From Arthrobacter methylotrophus (GTDB lineage Bacteria > Actinomycetota > Actinomycetes > Actinomycetales > Micrococcaceae): a stretch of DNA of 64,000 nucleotides. Made by a program: the position numbers and the translations under genes. Positions 52,897-64,000 of this stretch are shown in pieces. How positions within the stretch are numbered: position 1 is the first letter of the stretch; every line of letters starts with the position of its first letter. The notes under the pieces are model-generated. The model did no database searches. It saw nothing but the letters and a program-made list of their open reading frames with translations, and had not been told where the DNA came from. The stretch lies in NCBI RefSeq assembly GCF_039539965.1, contig NZ_BAABED010000001.1, forward strand, positions 1,054,001-1,118,000, given 5' to 3'.

Positions 52897-52975
52897 TCTA
52901 GGGCGGACAGTCACTCGCCCGCGCACCCACCCTTTTTGAGACTTTGGCATTTTTGCCACGACGATTGGTATCCCC

Positions 52976-53464
52976 ATGACTTCCAACGCCGGCGGACAAC
53001 AGTCCGACTCGAGCGGCGTTGTTGCCTCCCGCTCCGCCTCTTCGCTGTGGCTACGGCTGCTCTTCCTCAGTTCAATAGCGGCCGTGCTGGCCCTCGTGGT
53101 GACTTCCGTCGTCGCGGCGGCAATGAATGGCGGCCAAGGGGTTCTTTCCGTCGCTTTCGGCGGCGTGCTGGTGATGGTGTTCTTTGCCATCAGCCTGCTG
53201 ATCGGCCATTTCGTCGGTCGGGACAACCCTTCAGGAGCGGTCGGCCTCTTTGTGGCCAGCTACTTTGTCAAGGTTGTCGGGTTCGCCGTCGTGCTGTTTG
53301 TCCTCGGAGCACCCTCGTGGCTGCACGGTCGCTGGTTCGTGATTGGCGCCGTCGTCGCCGTCGTCTTTTGGCAAGCGGCCGAAATCTACGGCTTCAGCAA
53401 GGCCCGGCTGCAGATCTACAACGACCCTGAAGTACGCAAAGGGGGTAACGATGTTCACCCGTAA
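52976..53464 (+). CDS. AtpI-like small membrane protein
   Basis: Membrane protein of 162 aa with a Ser/Gly-rich hydrophilic N-terminus (1-25) and four hydrophobic helices (about 27-50, 57-80, 90-112 and 115-135). Position and topology match the AtpI-like protein that often precedes atpB and helps assemble the c-ring. Sequence similarity to classical AtpI is weak. It overlaps the next gene by 14 bases. Confidence 0.75.
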   Translation: MTSNAGGQQSDSSGVVASRSASSLWLRLLFLSSIAAVLALVVTSVVAAAMNGGQGVLSVAFGGVLVMVFFAISLLIGHFVGRDNPSGAVGLFVASYFVKVVGFAVVLFVLGAPSWLHGRWFVIGAVVAVVFWQAAEIYGFSKARLQIYNDPEVRKGGNDVHP

Positions 53465-53789
53465 GAACAAAGGACGCGTCGCTACGCCCCACGCCGAAAA
53501 GCCCGGCGATTCCACTGAGTCCACGAGCGACGGAAGTGACGGCGGATACAACGCCGGCATAGCCGTCTTCAGCTACATTATTGGCGGGATCATAGTCTGG
53601 AGTTTGATAGGCTGGGGTCTGGATAATCTGTGGGGGACTCGCTGGATTGTGCTCCTTGGCGCTCTGCTCGGAGCCGCAGGAGGGTTCTATCTTTCCCATA
53701 TGCATGGACTCACCAGTCAGCGGTTTTCTTCAGGTGAGAGCAAAGCAGACAACGGTCCGCCCCAGGACGGGGACAGAAATGCCAAATAA
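53451..53789 (+). CDS. AtpZ/AtpI-family protein
   Basis: Protein of 112 aa: a charged N-terminus (1-33) followed by two transmembrane helices (about 36-57 and 64-82) with the Gly-rich W-G-L-D motif of the AtpZ/AtpI group, thought to help F1Fo assembly or carry Mg2+/Ca2+. GGGGG lies a few bases before the ATG. It starts within the preceding gene's last codons. Confidence 0.8.
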   Translation: MFTRKNKGRVATPHAEKPGDSTESTSDGSDGGYNAGIAVFSYIIGGIIVWSLIGWGLDNLWGTRWIVLLGALLGAAGGFYLSHMHGLTSQRFSSGESKADNGPPQDGDRNAK

Positions 53790-53870
53790 TTCCACACGGG
53801 AAAAGGCTGCAAGAAACGCGGCCGGACCCTCACCAACGCCCAATGATGGACACTGCAGAGAGGAAACGCG

Positions 53871-54671
53871 TTGATCGCGCTTGCGCTCCCGGCCCAGGAT
53901 TCAGGGACCTTCACCCCTCCCGGAATCGACCAAATGCACCTGCCGGCTATTCTGCCGTGGGGTGCGAGCGATGGCTTCTCCAAGCAAATGCTGCTGGTGA
54001 TCCTGTCGGTCGTCCTTATCGCTACATTCTTCATCCTTGCTGCACGCAAGCAGCAGCTGGTTCCCGGCAAGCTGCAGTTCGCAGGCGAGATGGCCTACGG
54101 CTTCGTCCGCAACAGCATCGCCAAGGATATCATCGGCGGCCGTGACTTCATGAAGTTCGTGCCGCTCCTGTTCTCCCTGTTCTTCTTCATCTTGGTGAAC
54201 AACATTTACGGCGCCATTCCCGTGATCCAGCTCCCGAGCTTCTCGCACGTCGGCGGGGCCTACGTACTGGCCGCTGTCGTGTATGTCACCTGGATTGGCA
54301 TCGGTATCAAGAAGAACGGCCTGAAGTACTTCAAGCTGGCTACTGTTCCTTCCGGTGTCCCGTGGTACATCCTGCCGATCGTCGTGCCGATCGAAATCAT
54401 CTCCAACTTCATGGTCCGGCCGGTCACCCACAGCCTTCGTCTCTTCGCCACCATGATGGCAGGTCACCTTATTGTAATGATCGCCGGCTCGGGCATTGAG
54501 TTCCTCGTCATGCAGGAGAACGTCCTTCTCAAGGGTGCATCCGTTCTGGTGCTCGCTGGTTCCATCGCCATGTACATGCTGGAAGCCCTGATCATGGTGC
54601 TCCAGGCATACGTCTTCACCCTTCTGACTGCGATTTACATCGAAGGCGCACTCCACGCCGACAGCCACTAG
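53871..54671 (+). CDS. atpB: ATP synthase Fo subunit a
   Basis: Proton channel subunit of 266 aa with six or so helices. The essential arginine is in HSLRLFATMMAGH (about residue 190). TTG start with GAGAGGAAA upstream; no better start preserves the N-terminal helix. It begins the core order atpBEFHAGDC. Confidence 0.96.
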   Translation: MIALALPAQDSGTFTPPGIDQMHLPAILPWGASDGFSKQMLLVILSVVLIATFFILAARKQQLVPGKLQFAGEMAYGFVRNSIAKDIIGGRDFMKFVPLLFSLFFFILVNNIYGAIPVIQLPSFSHVGGAYVLAAVVYVTWIGIGIKKNGLKYFKLATVPSGVPWYILPIVVPIEIISNFMVRPVTHSLRLFATMMAGHLIVMIAGSGIEFLVMQENVLLKGASVLVLAGSIAMYMLEALIMVLQAYVFTLLTAIYIEGALHADSH

Positions 54672-54674
54672 GCA

Positions 54675-54704
54675 CAACCCCTCAATCTTCCCCCTCGGGG
54701 GTTG
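54675..54704 (+). other. stem-loop between atpB and atpE
   Basis: CAACCCC (54675-54681) pairs with GGGGTTG (54698-54704); no T-run. It lies just before the ribosome site of atpE, the subunit needed in most copies, and may mark an mRNA processing or stability point. Confidence 0.5.
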
Positions 54705-54753
54705 AAGCAAACCAAACAACCTGCCGCGACTGCGGCATCTTGAAAGGAAAACA

Positions 54754-54972
54754 ATGAACGGCGATATCAACGGCTCCCTTAACCTCATTGGCTACGGTCT
54801 CTCCGCTATCGGCGGTGGTATCGGTGTGGGTCTCGTATTTGCTGCTTACATCAACGGTGTTGCACGTCAGCCGGAGGCCCAGCGCGTGCTCCAGCCGATC
54901 GCGTTCCTTGGTCTGGCTCTGACGGAAGCCCTCGCCATCCTCGGCCTGGTCTTCGCTTTCGTTCTCAAGTAA
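54754..54972 (+). CDS. atpE: ATP synthase Fo subunit c
   Basis: c-ring subunit of 72 aa: two helices joined by the polar loop ARQPEA, with the proton-binding glutamate in LALTEALAI (about residue 57). A strong AAAGGAAAA ribosome site precedes the ATG, as expected for the subunit with highest stoichiometry. Confidence 0.97.
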   Translation: MNGDINGSLNLIGYGLSAIGGGIGVGLVFAAYINGVARQPEAQRVLQPIAFLGLALTEALAILGLVFAFVLK

Positions 54973-55023
54973 ACCGCTAAGAACCAAGCGAACATTCAGA
55001 ACCGAGTAGATAAGGACGGGTGA

Positions 55024-55586
<563 letters not shown>

Positions 55587-55587
<1 letters not shown>

Positions 55588-56414
55588 TGGCAGGTGTATC
55601 GAGCGAATCGCTGACCAAAGCGCTGGAACAGTTGGAAGCCACGCTTCCCACGGCCTCGCTGCAGTTGGCTAAGGATCTCTTCGGAATCCTGGGAACGGTG
55701 GACAGCTCGGCTGGCTTGCGCCGCGCCCTGACTGACCCCTCTCGCAGCGGAGAAGAAAAGTCGGCGCTGGTCAAGCAGCTGGTTGGCGGGAAAGTCTCCG
55801 CTGATGCTGCGGAAATCGTGAGTGGATTGGCCAGCTCACGCTGGGCATCCGCACGCGATATCGGCGATGCACTCGAGACTCTTGCCGCCACGGTGGTTAT
55901 CGCCGTGGCTGAAAACAAGTCGGCCGTTTCTGCCTCCGGAATCACGGGGCTGGAAGAGCTGGAAAACGATCTGTTTGCTTTCAACCAGGCCGTTGCTTCC
56001 AGCCACGAGGTACAACGTGCTCTGGGAGAGTCGCAGGCAAGCGCCGCGGCCAAGACCATCCTGGCGGGGAGGCTGGTTCCTGGCGCAAGCCCGGAATCCC
56101 AACTTCTCATTGGCCAGGCTGTGTCGCAGCCGCGCGGCATCAAGCCGAGCAAGCTCATCGACAACTTCGCCAAGCTTGCGGCCAAGCGCCAGCAGCGCTG
56201 GATCGCAACTGTCCGTGTCACCCGTCCGTTGACGGATGCGCAGACCAGCCGTCTGCAGGCCGGGCTTGACGCCCTCTACGGCCGCGAGCTGAAGGTCAAC
56301 ATTAGCGTTGATCCGACGTTGATCGGTGGAATCCGGGTCCAGGTGGGGGACGAAGTGCTTGACGCTTCGGTTATCGCCCGGCTGTCCGAACTCCGCCGGC
56401 AACTCGCTGGCTAG
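55587..56414 (+). CDS. atpH: ATP synthase F1 subunit delta
   Basis: Links F1 to the stalk; 275 aa, longer than the E. coli protein (177 aa) but usual for actinobacteria, with an extra N-terminal helical part of about 90 residues. The C-terminal VDPTLIGGIRVQVGD motif is conserved. It overlaps atpF by one base. Confidence 0.95.
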
Positions 56415-56496
56415 CCAGACAAGCACAACTTAACTGATACAAAAACCGGTCATCGTGAGCAACGATGATCACGAAACAGGAGAGCAGGGACTGCAG

Positions 56497-58134
<1,638 letters not shown>

Positions 58135-58141
58135 AGCATTG

Positions 58142-58176
58142 GTTCCCGGGCCTGCGGAATACGCAGGTCCGGGACC
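58142..58176 (+). other. strong stem-loop between atpA and atpG
   Basis: About 14 pairs (TCCCGGGCCTGCG with CGCAGGTCCGGGA, one G-U) around a five-base loop, ten bases after the atpA stop. No T-run follows. Likely an mRNA stability or processing element inside the operon. Confidence 0.6.
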
Positions 58177-58227
58177 TTCGCCAAAGCCTTAGCCGCTGAT
58201 CCATCGGGATCTTAGGAAAGGAAATGT

Positions 58228-60656
<2,429 letters not shown>

Positions 60657-60657
60657 C

Positions 60658-60942
60658 ATGGCTGAGCTCGAGGTTGAGATTGTCGCAGCGGACCACTTTG
60701 TGTGGTCCGGTGCGGCCAAGATGGTCAAGGCCCGCACCAGTGATGGTGAGATCGGGATCCTGCCAGGCCACTCGCCGCTCCTCGCCATTCTGGCTGAGGG
60801 CGAGCTGGCCATCGAGCCGGTATCCGGAGACCGCCTTTCGGTAGCTGTGGACGGTGGGTTCTTCTCCGTCGACAACAACCGCGTGGTGATCGTCGCTGAC
60901 AACGCCCAGTTGGGCGATTCAGCTACTGCGGGGATCCGATAG
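60658..60942 (+). CDS. atpC: ATP synthase F1 subunit epsilon, short form
   Basis: Protein of 94 aa made only of the N-terminal beta-sandwich that holds the rotor (LPGHSPLLAIL and GFFSV are the marks). It ends at SATAGIR, before the two C-terminal helices that lock the enzyme in longer epsilon subunits (E. coli 139 aa). Translation starts one base after the atpD stop. Confidence 0.95.
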   Translation: MAELEVEIVAADHFVWSGAAKMVKARTSDGEIGILPGHSPLLAILAEGELAIEPVSGDRLSVAVDGGFFSVDNNRVVIVADNAQLGDSATAGIR

Positions 60943-60952
60943 CAAGACCTTG

Positions 60953-61384
60953 ATGGACGAATCTGCCCTTCCGTTCATCGCCTTGGCAACTGCGTTTACG
61001 TTGCTGATCTTTACACTGTGCCTCGTCGGGGTGCGCCGCTTCAATTTGCGGCGTGCCCTGGGCACGGTTGACGCCTCCATTTGTACGGCTGGAAACAGTT
61101 GGCGAATGGGGGTTTGTCGTTATCAGGACTCGGAGCTCGAGTGGTTCCGCCTGCTCTCCCTCAGCTTCCGTCCGAAGCACAGCTTCCGCCGCAGTTCCTT
61201 GGAGCTTTTGGGGCGCCGGAAGCCCACGGAAGAAGAGCGAACGAAGCTTCAGCCCGACGTCGTCGTCGTGGAACTCCGGCATGAAGGCCAGTCGTTCATG
61301 CTGGCGATGAGATTTGACGCTTATGCGGGGTTGTCTTCCTGGCTGGAAGCAGGCCCTGTCGTGGGCGTCGGGACCTGGCGCTGA
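60953..61384 (+). CDS. DUF2550-family membrane protein
   Basis: Protein of 143 aa with one N-terminal transmembrane helix (about 8-28) and a cytoplasmic part with SFRPKHSFRRSSLELLGRR, typical of DUF2550, a family conserved right after atpC in actinobacteria. Function unknown. The ATG at 60953 is ten bases past the atpC stop. Confidence 0.9.
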   Translation: MDESALPFIALATAFTLLIFTLCLVGVRRFNLRRALGTVDASICTAGNSWRMGVCRYQDSELEWFRLLSLSFRPKHSFRRSSLELLGRRKPTEEERTKLQPDVVVVELRHEGQSFMLAMRFDAYAGLSSWLEAGPVVGVGTWR

Positions 61385-61389
61385 GGAGA

Positions 61390-62661
61390 GTGGACTTCCT
61401 TGATGCCATAAGCCTTGTCGATGGTCCATTCTTTTGGACCATCCTTGGTGCCGGAATCTTGGGCGCTGCATTCCTCCTCTTTCGGCGAAGCTGGCGCTGG
61501 ATACTTTCCATTGTTGTTTCGCTTGTCGTGGCAACAGGAGTTATCGCAGTCATTCATTGGCTGCTCGTCAACGTTCTTACCGTGTTCCCGGAGGATCTAC
61601 CCATTGATGTCCTCGCGTGGTCGGTGGTTGCCTGCTCAGCGCTGATGCTCTTTCTATTCCGGTTCGGTGCTTCTTCGTGGCGTGGAAGGAGTGTCGCCGC
61701 AGTCTCGTTCGTCGCGGTCTTGTCCCTCGCAGCGCTTCAGATCAACGGCTATTTTGGTCTCAACCACACAGCCTCGGATCTTCTGGGCCACAAAGTAGCG
61801 CGGATCCCGGAGCTTCGTGTCGGCTCCAATGAGGGTGTTCCCGAGACCCCGCCCGTGTCTGCACATGGTCGCGGAGAAGTCTGGAAGGCATCAATTCCAG
61901 GCACCGAATCCGGTTTTAAGGCACGGGAGGCTTTCATCTATTTACCGGCAGCCTACCGAACATCCGTCCGCAGCCAACTACCCGTCCTGGTCTTGTTTGC
62001 CGGCCAGCCTGGACGTCCCGCCGATTGGCTGGTCGGAGGGCGGCTTGAGGCCAGCATGAATACCTTCGCCGCCCGGAACGGAGGCGTGGCGCCGGTTGTG
62101 GTGGTGGTCGATCCCAATGGTTCCGACACCGCGAACACCATGTGCATGGATAGCCGGATAGCACGTGCAGACACTTATCTCTCGATGGATGTTCCGCGTT
62201 GGATCAACTCGACGCTCAAAGCGTCTGCCGACCCCGGCAAGTGGGCAGTCGGCGGGTTCTCCTTCGGGGGAACCTGCGCCTTGCAGATGGCTACTCTGCA
62301 TCCTGAAATCTATCCATCCTTTATCGCTCTCTCGGGTGAGCGCGAGCCTTCGCTTGGTCCGGACCGCCAGCGGACCGTCCAGATCGCATTTGGCAGCGAC
62401 TCCGCGGCCTTCGACGCACTGACTCCGCTGACGCTGATGGGGAAGCGGAGCTACCGCGGCCAGGCTGGCTTCATTGCCGTGGGGTCTGCTGACGACGCGT
62501 TCACCCGCTTTGCCACCGAGCTTGCCGTGGCAGCCCGCGGTTCGGGCTTTGATGTCAGGCAGGCTTCGGTCGCGGGCGTCGGTCATTCCTGGGCTGTGGC
62601 CGTGCAGGAGCTTCCCGCTGCAATGGAGTTTCTCGCTCCGAGGTGGGGACTCGCGAAATGA
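61390..62661 (+). CDS. membrane-anchored alpha/beta-hydrolase esterase
   Basis: Protein of 423 aa. Four hydrophobic helices (about residues 12-32, 37-60, 70-90 and 98-118) are followed by an extracytoplasmic alpha/beta hydrolase of the esterase D/mycolyltransferase fold. The nucleophile is Ser in GGFSFGG (about residue 295); Asp in GSADDAF and His in GVGHSW complete a plausible triad. GTG start with GAGGAGA close upstream. It follows DUF2550 by five bases and overlaps the next gene by ATGA, so it may act on a lipid or envelope ester linked to that protein. Confidence 0.87.
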   Translation: MDFLDAISLVDGPFFWTILGAGILGAAFLLFRRSWRWILSIVVSLVVATGVIAVIHWLLVNVLTVFPEDLPIDVLAWSVVACSALMLFLFRFGASSWRGRSVAAVSFVAVLSLAALQINGYFGLNHTASDLLGHKVARIPELRVGSNEGVPETPPVSAHGRGEVWKASIPGTESGFKAREAFIYLPAAYRTSVRSQLPVLVLFAGQPGRPADWLVGGRLEASMNTFAARNGGVAPVVVVVDPNGSDTANTMCMDSRIARADTYLSMDVPRWINSTLKASADPGKWAVGGFSFGGTCALQMATLHPEIYPSFIALSGEREPSLGPDRQRTVQIAFGSDSAAFDALTPLTLMGKRSYRGQAGFIAVGSADDAFTRFATELAVAARGSGFDVRQASVAGVGHSWAVAVQELPAAMEFLAPRWGLAK

Positions 62662-64000
62662 GCACCCAAGAAGCCCCGGTGGCCCACAGCCCGGCGGCGG
62701 GTCCAGAGGACATCGGGCCAGGGCGGAAGATGGTGGCAGCGCTTGCCCGGACCTTGGTTCGAAAAGTAACCACCCATATTGGTGCGATCCCCTTCACGGT
62801 GATAGTACTCGCGCTGTACCTTCTCGCTCCCGCGATTTTCGACGGCGATACCGGATTCACACCCGAGGTGTTGAGGCACCTCACGAGCGTCAGCGGTGGC
62901 GGATTGAGATCGGGGGATTGGTGGTCTATCTGGACTTCGATGTTCTTTGCCAACAACCCTTTCGACTACGTGACGAGCTCGTTGATGCTTGTTGTGCTAC
63001 TGGGCTCCTTAGAGCGCAAGCTCGGATGGTTCCGCACGGCAGCAGGCTTCCTTGGCGGCCAATTCGCCGCGGTCACCGTTTTTCTGTTGGTGGTTCAGCT
63101 CGCTGCCTACGCTGACGACGGTTGGTTGGGACGGATGATGGACGCCAGGACTTCGGGACTCATTCCGGCAACCCTCTTCGTCTCGATGGCGGCCAGCGGC
63201 CTCCTGCCGACTCTTTGGCGTCGGCGCTTGAGGGCGACGGTTGTATCTTTGGTGCTCCTCCTGGTTCTCTACGTCGGAGATCCTTCTGCTGTCATGGCCC
63301 TGACAGGTGCGCTGCTGGGCTTGGGGGCCGGGCTGTGCTTCCAACTCGACCAGCGGATTCAACCAAGCCACCGTGCCACGAGACGTGAGACGCGAAACTT
63401 GTTGTCACTCATGGTGGCGATTTTCGGCGTCGGGCCCTTGGTCGCTGGCGCTTTCCGGAGCCCGGCGGGGCCGTTGGCCTTGCTCCGAGAGATGGTCTTG
63501 AATCCAGTTCCGACACTTAACCAGCTGCAGGCGAACTGTGGCGGGACCGTGGATATCAGTTGCTTGCAACTTGGACGGCAGGGCTATCCCGGGCCAGCCG
63601 GCGTAGCCCTCGCCGTCGTACCCGCGTTGCTTCTCGTGATTTGTGCGATGGGCATGCGCCAAGGACGCCGCTTGGCCCTGAAGATCGCCATCGGCGTGCA
63701 ACTCGGCGTCGTGGCATTGTCGTTCGCCTATCTGGTTTTGTTTGCCAGCATTCCGCACTTTCCAGGACGCGGCCGCACCGTTGTCCTTGGCTCCGCGGTG
63801 TTCCATATCCTGACCCTCGCGCTGATCCCCTTGGTCCTGGCCATTCTGCTTTTCCTGTTCAGGGGCAACTTTGTGGTGGAGTCGAGGGAACCGCTTCGTA
63901 GGAAGATGTCGTGGTTGGTTGGCGGAACATGGCTGGTATTGGCGAGCGCGTACACCGGGGCGTGGCTCGGCACGGGCGGTATGGCGCACGACGGCGGCAT
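62658..64000 (+). CDS. polytopic membrane protein with rhomboid-like region (3' end missing)
   Basis: Open to the window edge: 447 codons with no stop. After a hydrophilic start (about 1-38) there are about nine hydrophobic helices. One section, SSLMLVVLLGSLERKLGWF then a Gly-rich helix, resembles a rhomboid fold, but no catalytic GxSG is visible. This looks like the membrane half of MprF/DUF2156-type aminoacyl-lipid synthases found in actinobacteria, whose soluble synthase domain would lie beyond the edge. That identity is a guess. It is coupled to the esterase gene by an ATGA overlap. Confidence 0.65.
   Translation, partial: MSTQEAPVAHSPAAGPEDIGPGRKMVAALARTLVRKVTTHIGAIPFTVIVLALYLLAPAIFDGDTGFTPEVLRHLTSVSGGGLRSGDWWSIWTSMFFANNPFDYVTSSLMLVVLLGSLERKLGWFRTAAGFLGGQFAAVTVFLLVVQLAAYADDGWLGRMMDARTSGLIPATLFVSMAASGLLPTLWRRRLRATVVSLVLLLVLYVGDPSAVMALTGALLGLGAGLCFQLDQRIQPSHRATRRETRNLLSLMVAIFGVGPLVAGAFRSPAGPLALLREMVLNPVPTLNQLQANCGGTVDISCLQLGRQGYPGPAGVALAVVPALLLVICAMGMRQGRRLALKIAIGVQLGVVALSFAYLVLFASIPHFPGRGRTVVLGSAVFHILTLALIPLVLAILLFLFRGNFVVESREPLRRKMSWLVGGTWLVLASAYTGAWLGTGGMAHDGG

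Overview
This window is one continuous chromosomal stretch from a high-GC Gram-positive bacterium, most likely Arthrobacter or a close relative in the Micrococcaceae (Paenarthrobacter or Pseudarthrobacter). The reasons are the fused 2-oxoglutarate decarboxylase/dehydrogenase (Kgd type), an actinobacterial SAM-IV riboswitch, a SigR/RsrA thiol-stress pair, the 24-residue actinobacterial ribosomal protein bL37, a Rho with a long Arg/Asn/Asp-rich insertion, frequent GTG starts and the conserved block argS-lysA-hom-thrC-thrB-rho-prfA-prmC followed by the atp operon. I see no prophage, insertion sequence, plasmid function or CRISPR array.

Layout. 1-2.3 kb: the end of a DHA2-type drug exporter, a manganese-type DtxR/MntR regulator and a methyltransferase. 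2.4-3.9 kb: a SufS-like class V aminotransferase behind a SAM-IV riboswitch. 4.0-8.0 kb (minus strand): doxX-like, aroA, rsgA, hisN. 8.1-9.5 kb: sigR-rsrA behind a SigR-type promoter, converging on the bL37 gene. 9.6-11.8 kb: DUF4097 protein and PadR regulator with two palindromic operators, and an SGNH-fold protein lacking its nucleophile. 11.9-15.7 kb: kgd. 16.3-18.8 kb: two overlapping CNNM/CBS (hemolysin-family) membrane proteins. 18.8-22.3 kb: znuA, znuC and znuB, with a convergent zur and a 27-bp palindrome in front of znuA. 22.3-26.8 kb: MBL hydrolase, Cds1-type cysteine desulfhydrase, SseA sulfurtransferase, zinc alcohol dehydrogenase and HIT protein. 26.8-27.1 kb: a cluster of intergenic repeats. 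27.1-31.1 kb: hrpA. 31.6-34.8 kb: small membrane protein, GlxA-type regulator, protealysin-like M4 protease with its emfourin inhibitor, and tRNA-Arg(CCG). 34.8-37.7 kb: a three-gene flavin electron-transfer cluster (FMN-binding lipoprotein, ApbE, NqrB/RnfD-like membrane protein fused to a ferredoxin-reductase module). 37.9-49.8 kb: argS, the lysine/threonine pathway, rho, prfA, prmC and the Sua5/TsaC gene. 49.8-52.8 kb: cell-wall glycopolymer genes (TagA/WecG, a family 2 glycosyltransferase, WecA/TagO). 53.0-60.9 kb: two AtpI/AtpZ-like genes and atpBEFHAGDC, with an epsilon subunit lacking its C-terminal helices. 60.9-64.0 kb: DUF2550 protein, a membrane-anchored esterase and the start of a large polytopic membrane protein that runs off the window.

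How it fits together. Most of the window is core metabolism: aspartate-family amino acids, aromatic and histidine synthesis, the TCA cycle, translation termination and ATP synthesis. Around this sit small self-contained control circuits: Zur-ZnuABC, SigR-RsrA, PadR-DUF4097 and SAM-IV-SufS-like. The least familiar parts are the flavin cluster at 34.8-37.7 kb, the protease/inhibitor pair at 32.9-34.3 kb, the terminal-inverted-repeat element at 26.76-26.92 kb and the esterase/membrane-protein pair at the right edge.
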